A stretch of DNA of 8,603 nucleotides, from assembly GCA_028290165.1 (NCBI GenBank), contig JAQGKJ010000360.1, forward strand, positions 1-8,603. The letters run 5' to 3'. The position numbers and the translations under genes are program-made. Shown one piece after another: positions 1 through 6,466 of the stretch. The DNA is from Bradyrhizobium sp. Lineage in GTDB: Bacteria; Pseudomonadota; Alphaproteobacteria; Rhizobiales; Xanthobacteraceae. How positions within the stretch are numbered: position 1 is the first letter of the stretch; the number at the start of each line of letters is the position of its first letter. The notes beneath the pieces are model-generated. The model ran no database searches. It had not been told where the DNA came from and worked only from the letters and a program-made list of their open reading frames with translations.

Positions 1-1
1 G

Positions 2-2044
2 CAGGTTCTTGCGGGACAGAATGAGAAACTGGACCAGGTCCGCCAGACCATCGTCGCGCCGGTCGGCGCCAACGCCTACCAGATCAACCACCAAGCCATT
101 GAAGCGATGCCGCAGGGCAATAATGCACCGCTCGACAAGGTACTACTGCAATTTCCCGGCGTTACGCAGGATTCCGCTGCCAGCGGCCAACTGCATGTGC
201 GCAACGAACACGCCAATCTGCAGTACCGCATCAACGGCATCATGCTCCCGGATGGCGTCGGCGCCTTCGGGCAGATCCTCGACACCGGTATCGTCGGCAG
301 CCTAGCCCTGCTCACCGGTGCACTACCGGCGCAATATGGCTTGCGAACGGCCGCCGTTGTGGACATCCAGACCAAGACCGATGCCTTCAACAACAGCGGT
401 AGCGTCGGCATCTATGGCGGCAGCCATCAAACCATCACGCCGACTTTCGAATACGGCGGCACCGTTGGGCAAACCCAATATTTCCTTTCCGGACGCTATT
501 TCACGAGCAGTCTGGGAATTGAGAATCCGACGCCGGAGAAAGAAGCAATTCACGACCGAACATCGCAGGAAAAAGGATTTCTCTACCTCTCGACTGTGCT
601 CGACCCCACCAGCCGGCTGACAATCATGAGCGGCTTCTCGAATGCCGCGTATCAGATTCCCAACAATCCGGGACAGCAGGCCGGTTTTGCGGCGTTCGGG
701 CTGACTGATTTCGATTCGTCACAGCTCAATGAACGGCAATATGAGCTCAGCCAGTTCAATGTCCTTGCCTACCAGAAGTCGGTGGAAGATATCGACTACC
801 AGATTTCCTATTTCAACCGCTACAACCAGCTGCACTTCAGGCCCGATCTGGTCGGCGACGTCCTCATCAACGGGATAGCTTCCGACGTCTACCGTCAAAG
901 CGCGATCAACGGCATCCAGGAAGATGCCGCCTGGCGCGTCGGCTACGCCCATACGCTACGTTTTGGATTTACCGCCAGTGCGGAACGCTCTCTGGTCACC
1001 AGTATCTCCAGCGTATTGCCGGTCGATCCGACGACCGGCAATCAGGTCGATCCCGTGACGGGAATGCCGTTCGCACCACCGGTCATCATATTCGATTCCA
1101 GCTCGAAGACCGGCTGGCTGCTGGGCACTTATGTTCAGGACGAGTGGAAGATCAACAACCAGTGGACGCTGAATGCGGGATTGCGGTTCGACCAGATGTA
1201 TCAATATGTCGATGCCAACCAGTTCAGCCCGCGCGTCAGCCTGACCTGGAAGCCGTTCGACGGCACGACCTTCCATGCCGGCTATGCGCGCACCTTCACG
1301 CCGCCGCCGCAAGTGGTGGCTGCCCCGGTCAATCTGGCGCTGGTGCAGAACACCACACAACAGCCCACCGTTCCATTGAACGATCCGGTGCTGCCGGAGC
1401 GGGCCCACGTGTTCGATGTCGGCGTGGTTCAGAAGATTTGGCCAATACCGGGTCTCGAGGTCGGCGTGGATGGCTACTACAAGATCGCGCGCGATCTGCT
1501 CGATGACGGGCAATTCGGGGCGGCCTATGTGTTGTCCGGCTTCAACTATGACAAAGCCAACAATCTCGGCCTTGAGCTCAAGACCACTTACACCAACGGC
1601 AATTTCAAGATCTATGGCAACCTGGCCTGGGCGCGTCAGCTCGGTACCGATGTCGTCTCGAACCAGTATCTGTTCGATGCCGAACGGTTCGCGTTCATCG
1701 CCAACCACTACGTCTACACCGACCACAGTCAGGTTCTGACCGCGTCAGGCGGAGCTTCCTATCTCTGGAACGGCACGCGCTTCAGCGCCTCGATGATCTA
1801 TGGCAGCGGACTTCGTTCCGGCTTCGCGAATACCGATCATGTGCCATCGTATACCCAGGTTAATCTCGGGGTCTCGCACGAATATCTGTTGCCGGGATGG
1901 ACCAAGCCGACGACGGTGCGGTTCGATGTCGTGAACTTGTTCGACAAGATCTATGAAATCAGGGACGGGTCCGGCATCGGGGTGTTTGCGCCGCAATTCG
2001 GCCCGCGTCGTGGTTTCTACGTCGGCATCTCGCAAAAGATATGA
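2..2044 (+). CDS. TonB-dependent outer-membrane receptor, 5'-truncated by window edge
   Basis: This is an outer-membrane gated channel that would import a substrate using energy passed on by TonB. The frame is open from base 2, so the true start lies upstream; 680 residues are visible. Visible residues of about 15-140 look like a plug domain: a run around 'LLQFPGVTQDSAASG', then 'RINGIMLPDG', then 'GALPAQYGLRTAAVVDI', the usual plug pattern ending at the barrel. The rest alternates aromatic and polar residues as in a 22-strand barrel, with 'GTYVQDEWKINNQWTLNAGLRFD' (here in two parts: 'YVQDEWKI' and 'LNAGLRFDQ') and 'FDVVNLFDKIYEIRDGSG' typical of late barrel strands. The signal peptide and TonB box are outside the window. 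The last residue is Ile rather than the usual aromatic. exbB follows within a few bases to a few tens of bases, so receptor and energiser are probably co-transcribed. Family call is secure; substrate (iron chelate, cobalamin, glycan or other) is not determinable. Confidence 0.93.
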   Translation, partial: QVLAGQNEKLDQVRQTIVAPVGANAYQINHQAIEAMPQGNNAPLDKVLLQFPGVTQDSAASGQLHVRNEHANLQYRINGIMLPDGVGAFGQILDTGIVGSLALLTGALPAQYGLRTAAVVDIQTKTDAFNNSGSVGIYGGSHQTITPTFEYGGTVGQTQYFLSGRYFTSSLGIENPTPEKEAIHDRTSQEKGFLYLSTVLDPTSRLTIMSGFSNAAYQIPNNPGQQAGFAAFGLTDFDSSQLNERQYELSQFNVLAYQKSVEDIDYQISYFNRYNQLHFRPDLVGDVLINGIASDVYRQSAINGIQEDAAWRVGYAHTLRFGFTASAERSLVTSISSVLPVDPTTGNQVDPVTGMPFAPPVIIFDSSSKTGWLLGTYVQDEWKINNQWTLNAGLRFDQMYQYVDANQFSPRVSLTWKPFDGTTFHAGYARTFTPPPQVVAAPVNLALVQNTTQQPTVPLNDPVLPERAHVFDVGVVQKIWPIPGLEVGVDGYYKIARDLLDDGQFGAAYVLSGFNYDKANNLGLELKTTYTNGNFKIYGNLAWARQLGTDVVSNQYLFDAERFAFIANHYVYTDHSQVLTASGGASYLWNGTRFSASMIYGSGLRSGFANTDHVPSYTQVNLGVSHEYLLPGWTKPTTVRFDVVNLFDKIYEIRDGSGIGVFAPQFGPRRGFYVGISQKI

Positions 2045-2090
2045 ATGACGGATGGTTAGCTCACACTCTGATCCAGCAGTGGCCCGAACT

Positions 2091-3065
2091 ATGAACAATA
2101 CACCTCTTCGAGCGACATCTGGTGTGATCCTCGCGCTGGCTATGATCTTGCTGGCGTCGCCGTCATCAGCCCAACAGAAAGCGGCGCCTGCGCCCCAGCA
2201 AGCCCCCGCGCTGTCGCAACCGTCGGCTGTTCCGACGCAAGCCGCGCCGGCGGTCCAAGCCCCGGCGCCATCGGCGGCCGTGGCTCCATCCACAGCAGTC
2301 GCACCGCCTGGGGCCCCCGACCCCAGCGCAGCTTCCGCCGATGGCAGCAGGCCGCTGAAATCGACCGCGCCGGCGCTGCGCGAGCTGTCGCCCTGGTCGA
2401 TGTTTCTGTCGGCGGACATCCTGGTCAAGGCCGTCATGATCGGGCTCGCCTTCGCCTCGCTGGTGACATGGACCATCTTTATTGCAAAAATCATCGAGTT
2501 CTCGCTGATCCAGCGCAAGCTGCGCACCGCGCTCCGCAAGATCGCCGATGCCCGGTCGCTGGCGGAGGCGCAATTCGCGCTCGGCGCCAAGGACAGCGTG
2601 CTGTCGTCGCTGCTGGCTGCCGCGATGCGCGAAGCGCGGCTATCGGCGGGAATTTCCAGCGACGCCGGCATCAAGGAACGGGCGGCCTCGAGCTTTGCCG
2701 AGATCGTGCGTGCCGAGGCGCGCCGGATCCGGCTCGGCATGGGACTACTGGCAACGATCGGCGCGACGTCACCGTTCGTCGGACTGTTCGGCACGGTCTG
2801 GGGCATCATGAACAGCTTTATCGGCATCTCGAAATCGCAGACCACGAACCTTGCCGTGGTGGCGCCCGGCATCGCCGAAGCGCTGCTCGCCACCGCGTTC
2901 GGCCTCGCCGCCGCGATCCCGGCCGTCATCATCTACAATCATTTTTCGCGCGTGACGAAGGGCTACCTCGAACTGGTCGGCCGGGCGTCGGGGGCGGCAG
3001 CGCGGCTATTGTCGCGCGATCTCGATCGCACCCATGTCAGCGCGCAATCGCGCGCGGCGGAGTAG
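2091..3065 (+). CDS. exbB: ExbB, TonB-system proton-channel subunit
   Basis: This inner-membrane protein forms, with ExbD, the proton-driven motor that energises TonB. I place the start at 2091 (324 aa) because it gives a normal signal peptide, a hydrophobic stretch ending in 'ASPSSA' before QQ. An in-frame ATG at 2052, 7 bases after the receptor stop, would add 13 residues; neither start has a strong ribosome binding site. After the signal comes a periplasmic Pro/Ala/Gln-rich segment of about 70 residues. Three membrane segments follow, at roughly residues 111-134, 215-239 and 259-283 of the 324-aa form. The second and third contain the MotA/TolQ/ExbB signatures 'TSPFVGLFGTVWGIMNSF' and 'APGIAEALLATAFGLAAAIP'. 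The long N-terminal extension is typical of the alphaproteobacterial ExbB type rather than of TolQ. Placement between a receptor gene and exbD/tonB, with no Tol-Pal genes, also argues for ExbB. Confidence 0.95.
   Translation: MNNTPLRATSGVILALAMILLASPSSAQQKAAPAPQQAPALSQPSAVPTQAAPAVQAPAPSAAVAPSTAVAPPGAPDPSAASADGSRPLKSTAPALRELSPWSMFLSADILVKAVMIGLAFASLVTWTIFIAKIIEFSLIQRKLRTALRKIADARSLAEAQFALGAKDSVLSSLLAAAMREARLSAGISSDAGIKERAASSFAEIVRAEARRIRLGMGLLATIGATSPFVGLFGTVWGIMNSFIGISKSQTTNLAVVAPGIAEALLATAFGLAAAIPAVIIYNHFSRVTKGYLELVGRASGAAARLLSRDLDRTHVSAQSRAAE
3059..3062 (+). promoter_or_regulatory. Shine-Dalgarno site for exbD inside the end of exbB
   Basis: GGAG lies six bases before the exbD ATG at 3069 and within the last codons of exbB, whose stop is at 3063-3065. 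This supports the chosen exbD start and suggests translational coupling of the two channel subunits. Confidence 0.6.
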
Positions 3066-3068
3066 GCG

Positions 3069-3542
3069 ATGGCGACATCGATCGCAGATACCGAACTCGA
3101 TGACGACGACGATTTCGCGGAGACGCACGAGATCAACGTCACGCCGTTCATCGACGTCATCCTGGTTCTGCTGATCATCTTCATGGTGGCGGCGCCGCTG
3201 TCGACCGTCGACCTTCCGGTCGATTTGCCGTCGTCGACCGCGACCCCGCAGAAGAAGCCGGACAAGCCGACCTATGTCACCATCAAGCCCGATCTCGCGC
3301 TCGCAATCGGAGAGACCCCGGTCAAGCGGCTCGACCTGGTCCGCTCGCTCGATGCGATGGCGGACAGCAACAAGGACGGCTTCATCTTCCTGCGCGCGGA
3401 TCGCTCGGTGCCCTATGGTGAAATGATGGACGTGCTGGAAATCCTGCGCGCCGGGGGCTATTCGAAGATCAAGCTGGTGGCGCTCGAGGGCGTTCCGGAT
3501 AGTGCCGCGCCGCCTTCAGCTTCGCCAAGTCCTAAACCTTGA
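3069..3542 (+). CDS. exbD: ExbD, TonB-system proton-channel subunit
   Basis: This single-pass inner-membrane protein partners ExbB in the TonB motor. It has 157 residues, close to the family norm. An acidic cytoplasmic N-terminus with a run of five Asp is followed by 'EINVTPFIDVILVLLIIFMV' (residues 21-40), the hallmark ExbD/TolR membrane helix. Asp29 in that helix corresponds to the proton-carrying aspartate of the family. A periplasmic domain follows, including 'FIFLRADRSVPYGEMMDVLE', the conserved ExbD/TolR core, and the protein ends in a Pro/Ser-rich tail. The ATG at 3069 is four bases after the exbB stop with GGAG at good spacing. Its own stop at 3540-3542 is followed 17 bases later by the tonB ATG. 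The operon context favours ExbD over TolR. Confidence 0.95.
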   Translation: MATSIADTELDDDDDFAETHEINVTPFIDVILVLLIIFMVAAPLSTVDLPVDLPSSTATPQKKPDKPTYVTIKPDLALAIGETPVKRLDLVRSLDAMADSNKDGFIFLRADRSVPYGEMMDVLEILRAGGYSKIKLVALEGVPDSAAPPSASPSPKP

Positions 3543-3559
3543 GTGAGGGCGATATCGCA

Positions 3560-4351
3560 ATGCCCGACCTCGACACCGAACAAAAACCTTCCCGGCGGCT
3601 GTGGATGCTCGCAGGCGTCGGCGCGGTTGCGCTTCACGTCGCGGGTGGCGCACTGGCATTTGCGCATCTGCGGGCCGAAGAACCCGACGACCTCGGTGCG
3701 CCCGCAATCGAGATCGGCCTGGAGATGACGTCGCCGCGTCTGGAACCGACCGATCTGCCGGCGGGGCCGGACACCGAGGCTTCCGTCACTTCGCCGGCGA
3801 TTGCCGAGCAGAAGGCCGAGCTCAAGGAAACGGAACTACCGAAGGATGTCCCGACCGAAACCGAGGATCCGGATCGGGCGGTGACGCCGAACGATTCAAA
3901 GAAACCCAAGGAGGACGATTCGAAAATCGCGGCGGTGCAAACCCAGGCCTCGACGGAATCGGAGGCGGCCGAGGCCACCGCGACACCCAGTTCCGAATCT
4001 GTTCCGGAAACACCGCGCTCGGTCGCGCCCGCGCAGGGGACCGGAGAAAGCGTGCGGCGCATGCGGGCGACCTGGCAGAAGGAACTGGTCGCGCATCTGG
4101 ACAAGCACAAGCGCTATCCGGCGCAGCGCGCGCAGAAGACCGCCGAGATCCTGGTCAGCTTCGCCCTGGACCGGATGGGCCATGTTCTCTCGACCAGCAT
4201 CGTCAAGGGGTCGGGCGACACGGCGTTCGACGAGGCGGCGCTGGCGATGGTGCGAAGATCCGATCCGGTGCCGGCGCCGCCGCCCCTTGTCGCCGACGAG
4301 GGCTTGAATTTCACCCTTCCGGTGATTTTCAAGATCAAAGGGCCGAGCTAA
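3560..4351 (+). CDS. tonB: TonB, periplasm-spanning energy transducer
   Basis: TonB would carry energy from ExbB/ExbD to the TonB box of the receptor. The ATG at 3560 is chosen because TGAGGG at 3544-3549 lies ten bases upstream; an in-frame TTG at 3539 overlapping the exbD stop would add 7 residues. The protein has 263 residues. One N-terminal membrane helix (about 15-34) contains His26 in 'VALHV', in the place of the functionally important membrane His of TonB (family knowledge). A periplasmic linker runs to about residue 165 and is rich in Glu, Asp, Ser, Thr and Lys rather than in the usual X-Pro repeats. A TonB C-terminal domain follows (about 168-260), with 'HKRYPAQR', 'VSFALDRMGHVL', 'SGDTAFDEAALAMVRRSDP' and the Pro-rich 'VPAPPP'. 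It is the last gene of the operon and converges with the gene ending at 4385. Confidence 0.93.
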   Translation: MPDLDTEQKPSRRLWMLAGVGAVALHVAGGALAFAHLRAEEPDDLGAPAIEIGLEMTSPRLEPTDLPAGPDTEASVTSPAIAEQKAELKETELPKDVPTETEDPDRAVTPNDSKKPKEDDSKIAAVQTQASTESEAAEATATPSSESVPETPRSVAPAQGTGESVRRMRATWQKELVAHLDKHKRYPAQRAQKTAEILVSFALDRMGHVLSTSIVKGSGDTAFDEAALAMVRRSDPVPAPPPLVADEGLNFTLPVIFKIKGPS

Positions 4352-4365
4352 AGCTTCGGTCCAAT

Positions 4366-4392
4366 GCCGGAACCGGCGGTGGCGTCACCGCC
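4366..4392. terminator. Possible bidirectional terminator hairpin between the convergent blocks
   Basis: GGCGGTG (4375-4381) and CACCGCC (4386-4392) form a perfect 7-bp stem with a 4-base loop. A second short repeat, GCCGG-AA-CCGGC (4366-4377), overlaps it. It lies just past the tonB stop and overlaps the end of the minus-strand gene. No clear U-run follows on either strand, so it is at best a weak or Rho-assisted terminator. Confidence 0.3.
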
Positions 4393-4813
4393 AAAGATAC
4401 CGCAACCCGACATAGACGATGACGAGGCAAACGAATATCAGCGCCACGGGAAGTCGGGGTTTTGCTTGGGGACCGCTGGGGGCCTGCTTGATCCGCGGCA
4501 CCGGCGGGCGTTTGAAGGCGGTAACGTTGTCCTTGGCCTGATGTTTCGACTGGGCGGGAAGTTCGGGCGCTGCGCCAGCCCCGCCCATTTCTCCGTAATA
4601 CGTCTTGTAGATGAGAATGATGGTGGCCTCGGTTGCGTCGGCCTCAGCCATCTCCTTGAGCAGCCCGTTATAGCTGGCGAGGAAGGTCTGGGCCTTGGCG
4701 GGCAGGGCGGAAGTGCCGTTCAGCTTGGCCATCATCTTCCAGGTCGCAAAATCGGCTCTGGCCCGGGTGTCGGCGCGTCGCGCGATTAACATGTCGGCTG
4801 CTTTGATCGCCAT
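4385..4813 (-). CDS. Hypothetical small C-terminally membrane-anchored protein
   Basis: I do not recognise this 142-residue protein. The first 75 or so residues look helical and soluble, with many Ala, Arg and Lys ('ARRADTRARADFATWKMMAK') and a Tyr-rich stretch ('IYKTYYGEMGG'). A Pro/Gln/Lys-rich linker spans about 80-120. One strongly hydrophobic segment at 121-140 ('LPVALIFVCLVIVYVGLRYL') ends two residues before the stop, so the protein is probably tail-anchored with its bulk in the cytoplasm. The ATG at 4813 is the only standard start: the frame stays open upstream to a stop at 4880-4882 but has no ATG, GTG or TTG there. It begins 52 bases after the stop of the M50 protease gene on the same strand, so the two are probably co-transcribed. 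The convergent tonB ends 33 bases away. Coding is supported by amino-acid composition and clear domain layout, not by a known family. Confidence 0.7.
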   Translation of the reverse strand: MAIKAADMLIARRADTRARADFATWKMMAKLNGTSALPAKAQTFLASYNGLLKEMAEADATEATIILIYKTYYGEMGGAGAAPELPAQSKHQAKDNVTAFKRPPVPRIKQAPSGPQAKPRLPVALIFVCLVIVYVGLRYLWR

Positions 4814-4843
4814 GCCCTCAGCCTTTTTGCCGTCAGCCTTTTC
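4814..4843 (-). repeat. Two 15-bp tandem units just before the start of the small membrane protein gene
   Basis: Bases 4814-4828 and 4829-4843 are near-identical tandem units, matching at 13 of 15 positions. In the gene's frame they read EKADG and KKAEG, and each carries an AAGG that could act as a ribosome binding site; the nearer one lies eight bases from the ATG. Confidence 0.6.
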
Positions 4844-4865
4844 GGCGGTTCCCTCGGAAGTTGGA

Positions 4866-5546
4866 CTAAGCGTTGCCGGTTACCACCAGAAGTAGCTGAA
4901 TCACAAAGCCAGTCACGGTCCGCAGTATGGCCGAAATAACATCAAGATTTAGACCGAACTGCGAACCGGCCAAGGGGAGAATGATCAGAATTCCGATCAG
5001 GATCAGCATCCCGAAGGGCTCCAGCCGGGCCAGCGGGGCAGCAAGCGGCCTCGGCAGTAGCCCCACCGCGACCCGCCCGCCATCCAAGGGAGGGATCGGC
5101 AGCATGTTGAAGATCGCAAGGATGACGTTGATGACCACGGCGTTTCTGAGGTTGTCGGCGATCCATTGCGCCGCGTTCGGCGGCAGGTAGCCCACCACAT
5201 GAAACGCCGCCGCCGCGACCAGGGCGAGGGCGATATTGGTGGCGGGTCCGGCCAGCGCCACCCAGACCATGTCAATCCGCGGGTTGCGCAGGGCGCCGAA
5301 ATTCACCGGCACGGGCTTGGCGTAGCCGAACAGGAACGGCGAGTGGGACATTAGCAGGATCGCCGGCAACACCACGGTGCCGAAGGGATCGATGTGCTTA
5401 AGGGGATTGAAACTGACGCGGCCCCGCTCAAAGGCGGTGTTGTCGCCAAGGCGGTGCGCGACAAACCCGTGGGCGGCCTCGTGGAAGGTGATGGCGACGA
5501 CGAGCGGCAATACCCAGACGGATATGTCGTAGGCGGTGATGTTCAA
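4866..5546 (-). CDS. M50-family (site-2-type) intramembrane metalloprotease
   Basis: This is a polytopic inner-membrane zinc protease of the compact M50 group, without a PDZ domain. In the longest reading (start ATG 5588, 240 aa) the zinc motif is HEAAH at 36-40, inside 'ITFHEAAHGFVAHRLGD'; the third ligand is Asp169 in 'FNMLPIPPLDGGR'. Four to six hydrophobic segments are visible, including 'WVALAGPATNIALALVAAAA'. I prefer a TTG start at 5546 (226 aa), since AGGA lies six bases upstream and the N-terminus then begins MNITAYDISVWVLP, the usual distance from HExxH; the 5588 ATG has no good binding site. It begins 105 bases downstream of the end of an SDR gene and is followed by a small membrane-protein gene. 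Its substrate is unknown. It is not a regulatory RseP type, because the PDZ region is missing and the protein is too short. Confidence 0.9.
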   Translation of the reverse strand: MNITAYDISVWVLPLVVAITFHEAAHGFVAHRLGDNTAFERGRVSFNPLKHIDPFGTVVLPAILLMSHSPFLFGYAKPVPVNFGALRNPRIDMVWVALAGPATNIALALVAAAAFHVVGYLPPNAAQWIADNLRNAVVINVILAIFNMLPIPPLDGGRVAVGLLPRPLAAPLARLEPFGMLILIGILIILPLAGSQFGLNLDVISAILRTVTGFVIQLLLVVTGNA

Positions 5547-5603
5547 CGGATGTCCTGACCGGTTCGATTGATGGGCCAACGCTACCATCTATTCATGAAC
5601 GAT

Positions 5604-5620
5604 CGGCACGAACAGTGCCG
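5604..5620. terminator. Short inverted repeat between the SDR and protease genes
   Basis: CGGCAC (5604-5609) and GTGCCG (5615-5620) form a perfect 6-bp stem with a 5-base loop. On the minus strand it lies 31 bases after the SDR stop and is followed by ATCGTTC, only weakly U-rich. It could be a weak terminator that separates the dehydrogenase genes from the protease, or a regulatory site; the evidence is thin. Confidence 0.25.
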
Positions 5621-5650
5621 GCCTTCCCTGACCATGACGGCCCCGTTGCT

Positions 5651-6397
5651 CTAATACGTCGCGCGGCCGCCGGAGATATCGAACACCGCGCCGGTGGAGA
5701 ACGCGCAATCCTCAGACGCCAGCCATGCCACCATCGCCGCGACTTCTTCCACCAGCACAAAACGCCCTTTTGGAATCTTGGACAGCATGAAGTCGATGTG
5801 CTGCTGCGTCATCTGGTCGAAGATCGCGGTTCTGGCCGCCGCAGGCGTCACCGCGTTGACAAGGATGTCGTGCTGCGCAAGTTCTTTGCCGAGCGATTTC
5901 GTCAGCGCAATGAGACCCGCCTTCGAGGCCGAATAGTGGGCGGCATTGGGGTTGCCTTCCTTGCCGGCGATGGAAGCGATGTTGACGATGCGGCCATAGC
6001 CTTGGCTGATCATCGCAGGCGCGATCGCCTTGCAGCAGATGAAGGGGCCGTCGAGATTGATGCGCAACACCTTGCGCCATTCCTCGATGTCGGTTTCCCA
6101 TACCGTCTTGTTGATTCCGGCGATGCCGGCATTGTTGACGAGGATGTCGATCTTGCCGAACGCTTTCAGCGTCGCGTCTTTTGTGTTCTCGACCGCGGCG
6201 AGATCCGACACATCGACCTTGAACGCGGTGACGGCATTGCCGATTTCCTTCGCGGTCTTCTCGGCGAACGGCGCGTCATGATCCCAGATCGCGACCTTTG
6301 CCCCCGAAGCGACAAAACGCTCGGTGATCGCGCGGCCAAACCCCTGCGCGCCGCCGGTAACCACGGCGCAGCGGCCGTTGAGATCGATCTTGTTCAT
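5651..6397 (-). CDS. Short-chain dehydrogenase/reductase, probably NAD-linked sugar or sugar-acid dehydrogenase
   Basis: This is a classical SDR of 248 residues, the usual length, acting in the cytoplasm. The nucleotide-binding motif is 'TGGAQGFG' (14-21). An acidic residue ends the second strand ('VAIWDHD', Asp39), which in this family favours NAD over NADP. 'NNAG' is at 88-91, Asn114 follows, and the catalytic Ser142, Tyr155 and Lys159 ('YSASK') are all present. After strand six the common Pro-Gly is Pro-Ala ('VTPAAARTAIFDQM'). The start is supported by AGGAG eight bases upstream. It follows a second SDR gene after a 69-base gap, with an IlvD/Edd dehydratase gene further upstream. That context suggests oxidation of a sugar or of a deoxy-keto sugar acid. 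FabG-like 3-oxoacyl reductase is the main alternative, but the Asp after strand two and the neighbours argue against it. Confidence 0.9.
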   Translation of the reverse strand: MNKIDLNGRCAVVTGGAQGFGRAITERFVASGAKVAIWDHDAPFAEKTAKEIGNAVTAFKVDVSDLAAVENTKDATLKAFGKIDILVNNAGIAGINKTVWETDIEEWRKVLRINLDGPFICCKAIAPAMISQGYGRIVNIASIAGKEGNPNAAHYSASKAGLIALTKSLGKELAQHDILVNAVTPAAARTAIFDQMTQQHIDFMLSKIPKGRFVLVEEVAAMVAWLASEDCAFSTGAVFDISGGRATY

Positions 6398-6405
6398 GGG
6401 GGAGA

Positions 6406-6410
6406 CTCCT
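6406..6410 (-). promoter_or_regulatory. Shine-Dalgarno site of the downstream SDR gene
   Basis: On the minus strand AGGAG lies eight bases before the ATG at 6397. This is a strong, well-spaced site and fixes the start of the 248-residue SDR. Confidence 0.65.
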
Positions 6411-6435
6411 GACCTGGACCCGTTTCAATTGTCGT

Positions 6436-6461
6436 CGTCATTCCGGGTCCGCTCTACGGAA
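6436..6461. repeat. Possible remnant of an intergenic palindromic repeat
   Basis: Between the two SDR genes CGTCAT is followed by TTCCGGG, then an 11-base interval, then CGGAA, giving a 5-bp stem (6441-6445 with 6457-6461). The CGTCAT head plus a GC-rich GGG-ended arm resembles the start of the larger element at 7236. It could be a decayed copy or a weak terminator for the upstream SDR gene. Confidence 0.3.
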
Positions 6462-6466
6462 CGATG

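Noticed and set aside
956..1726. Minus-strand open frame (256 codons) opposite the receptor
   Set aside because: It mirrors the codon pattern of the receptor barrel and shows no recognisable motif.
1745..2932. Long minus-strand open frame (395 codons) opposite the receptor end and exbB
   Set aside because: It is antisense to two well-supported genes and its translation is low-complexity Ala/Ser/Asp-rich with no domain; long shadow frames are normal at this GC content.
2052..4351. Reading the operon as tolQ-tolR-tolA
   Set aside because: The third gene has a TonB C-terminal domain, no TolB or Pal follows, ExbB has the long signal-bearing extension, and a receptor gene precedes it.
5615..6412. 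Plus-strand open frame (265 codons) opposite the first SDR
   Set aside because: The minus-strand SDR has all catalytic motifs; the plus frame is a His/Arg/Asp-rich shadow.
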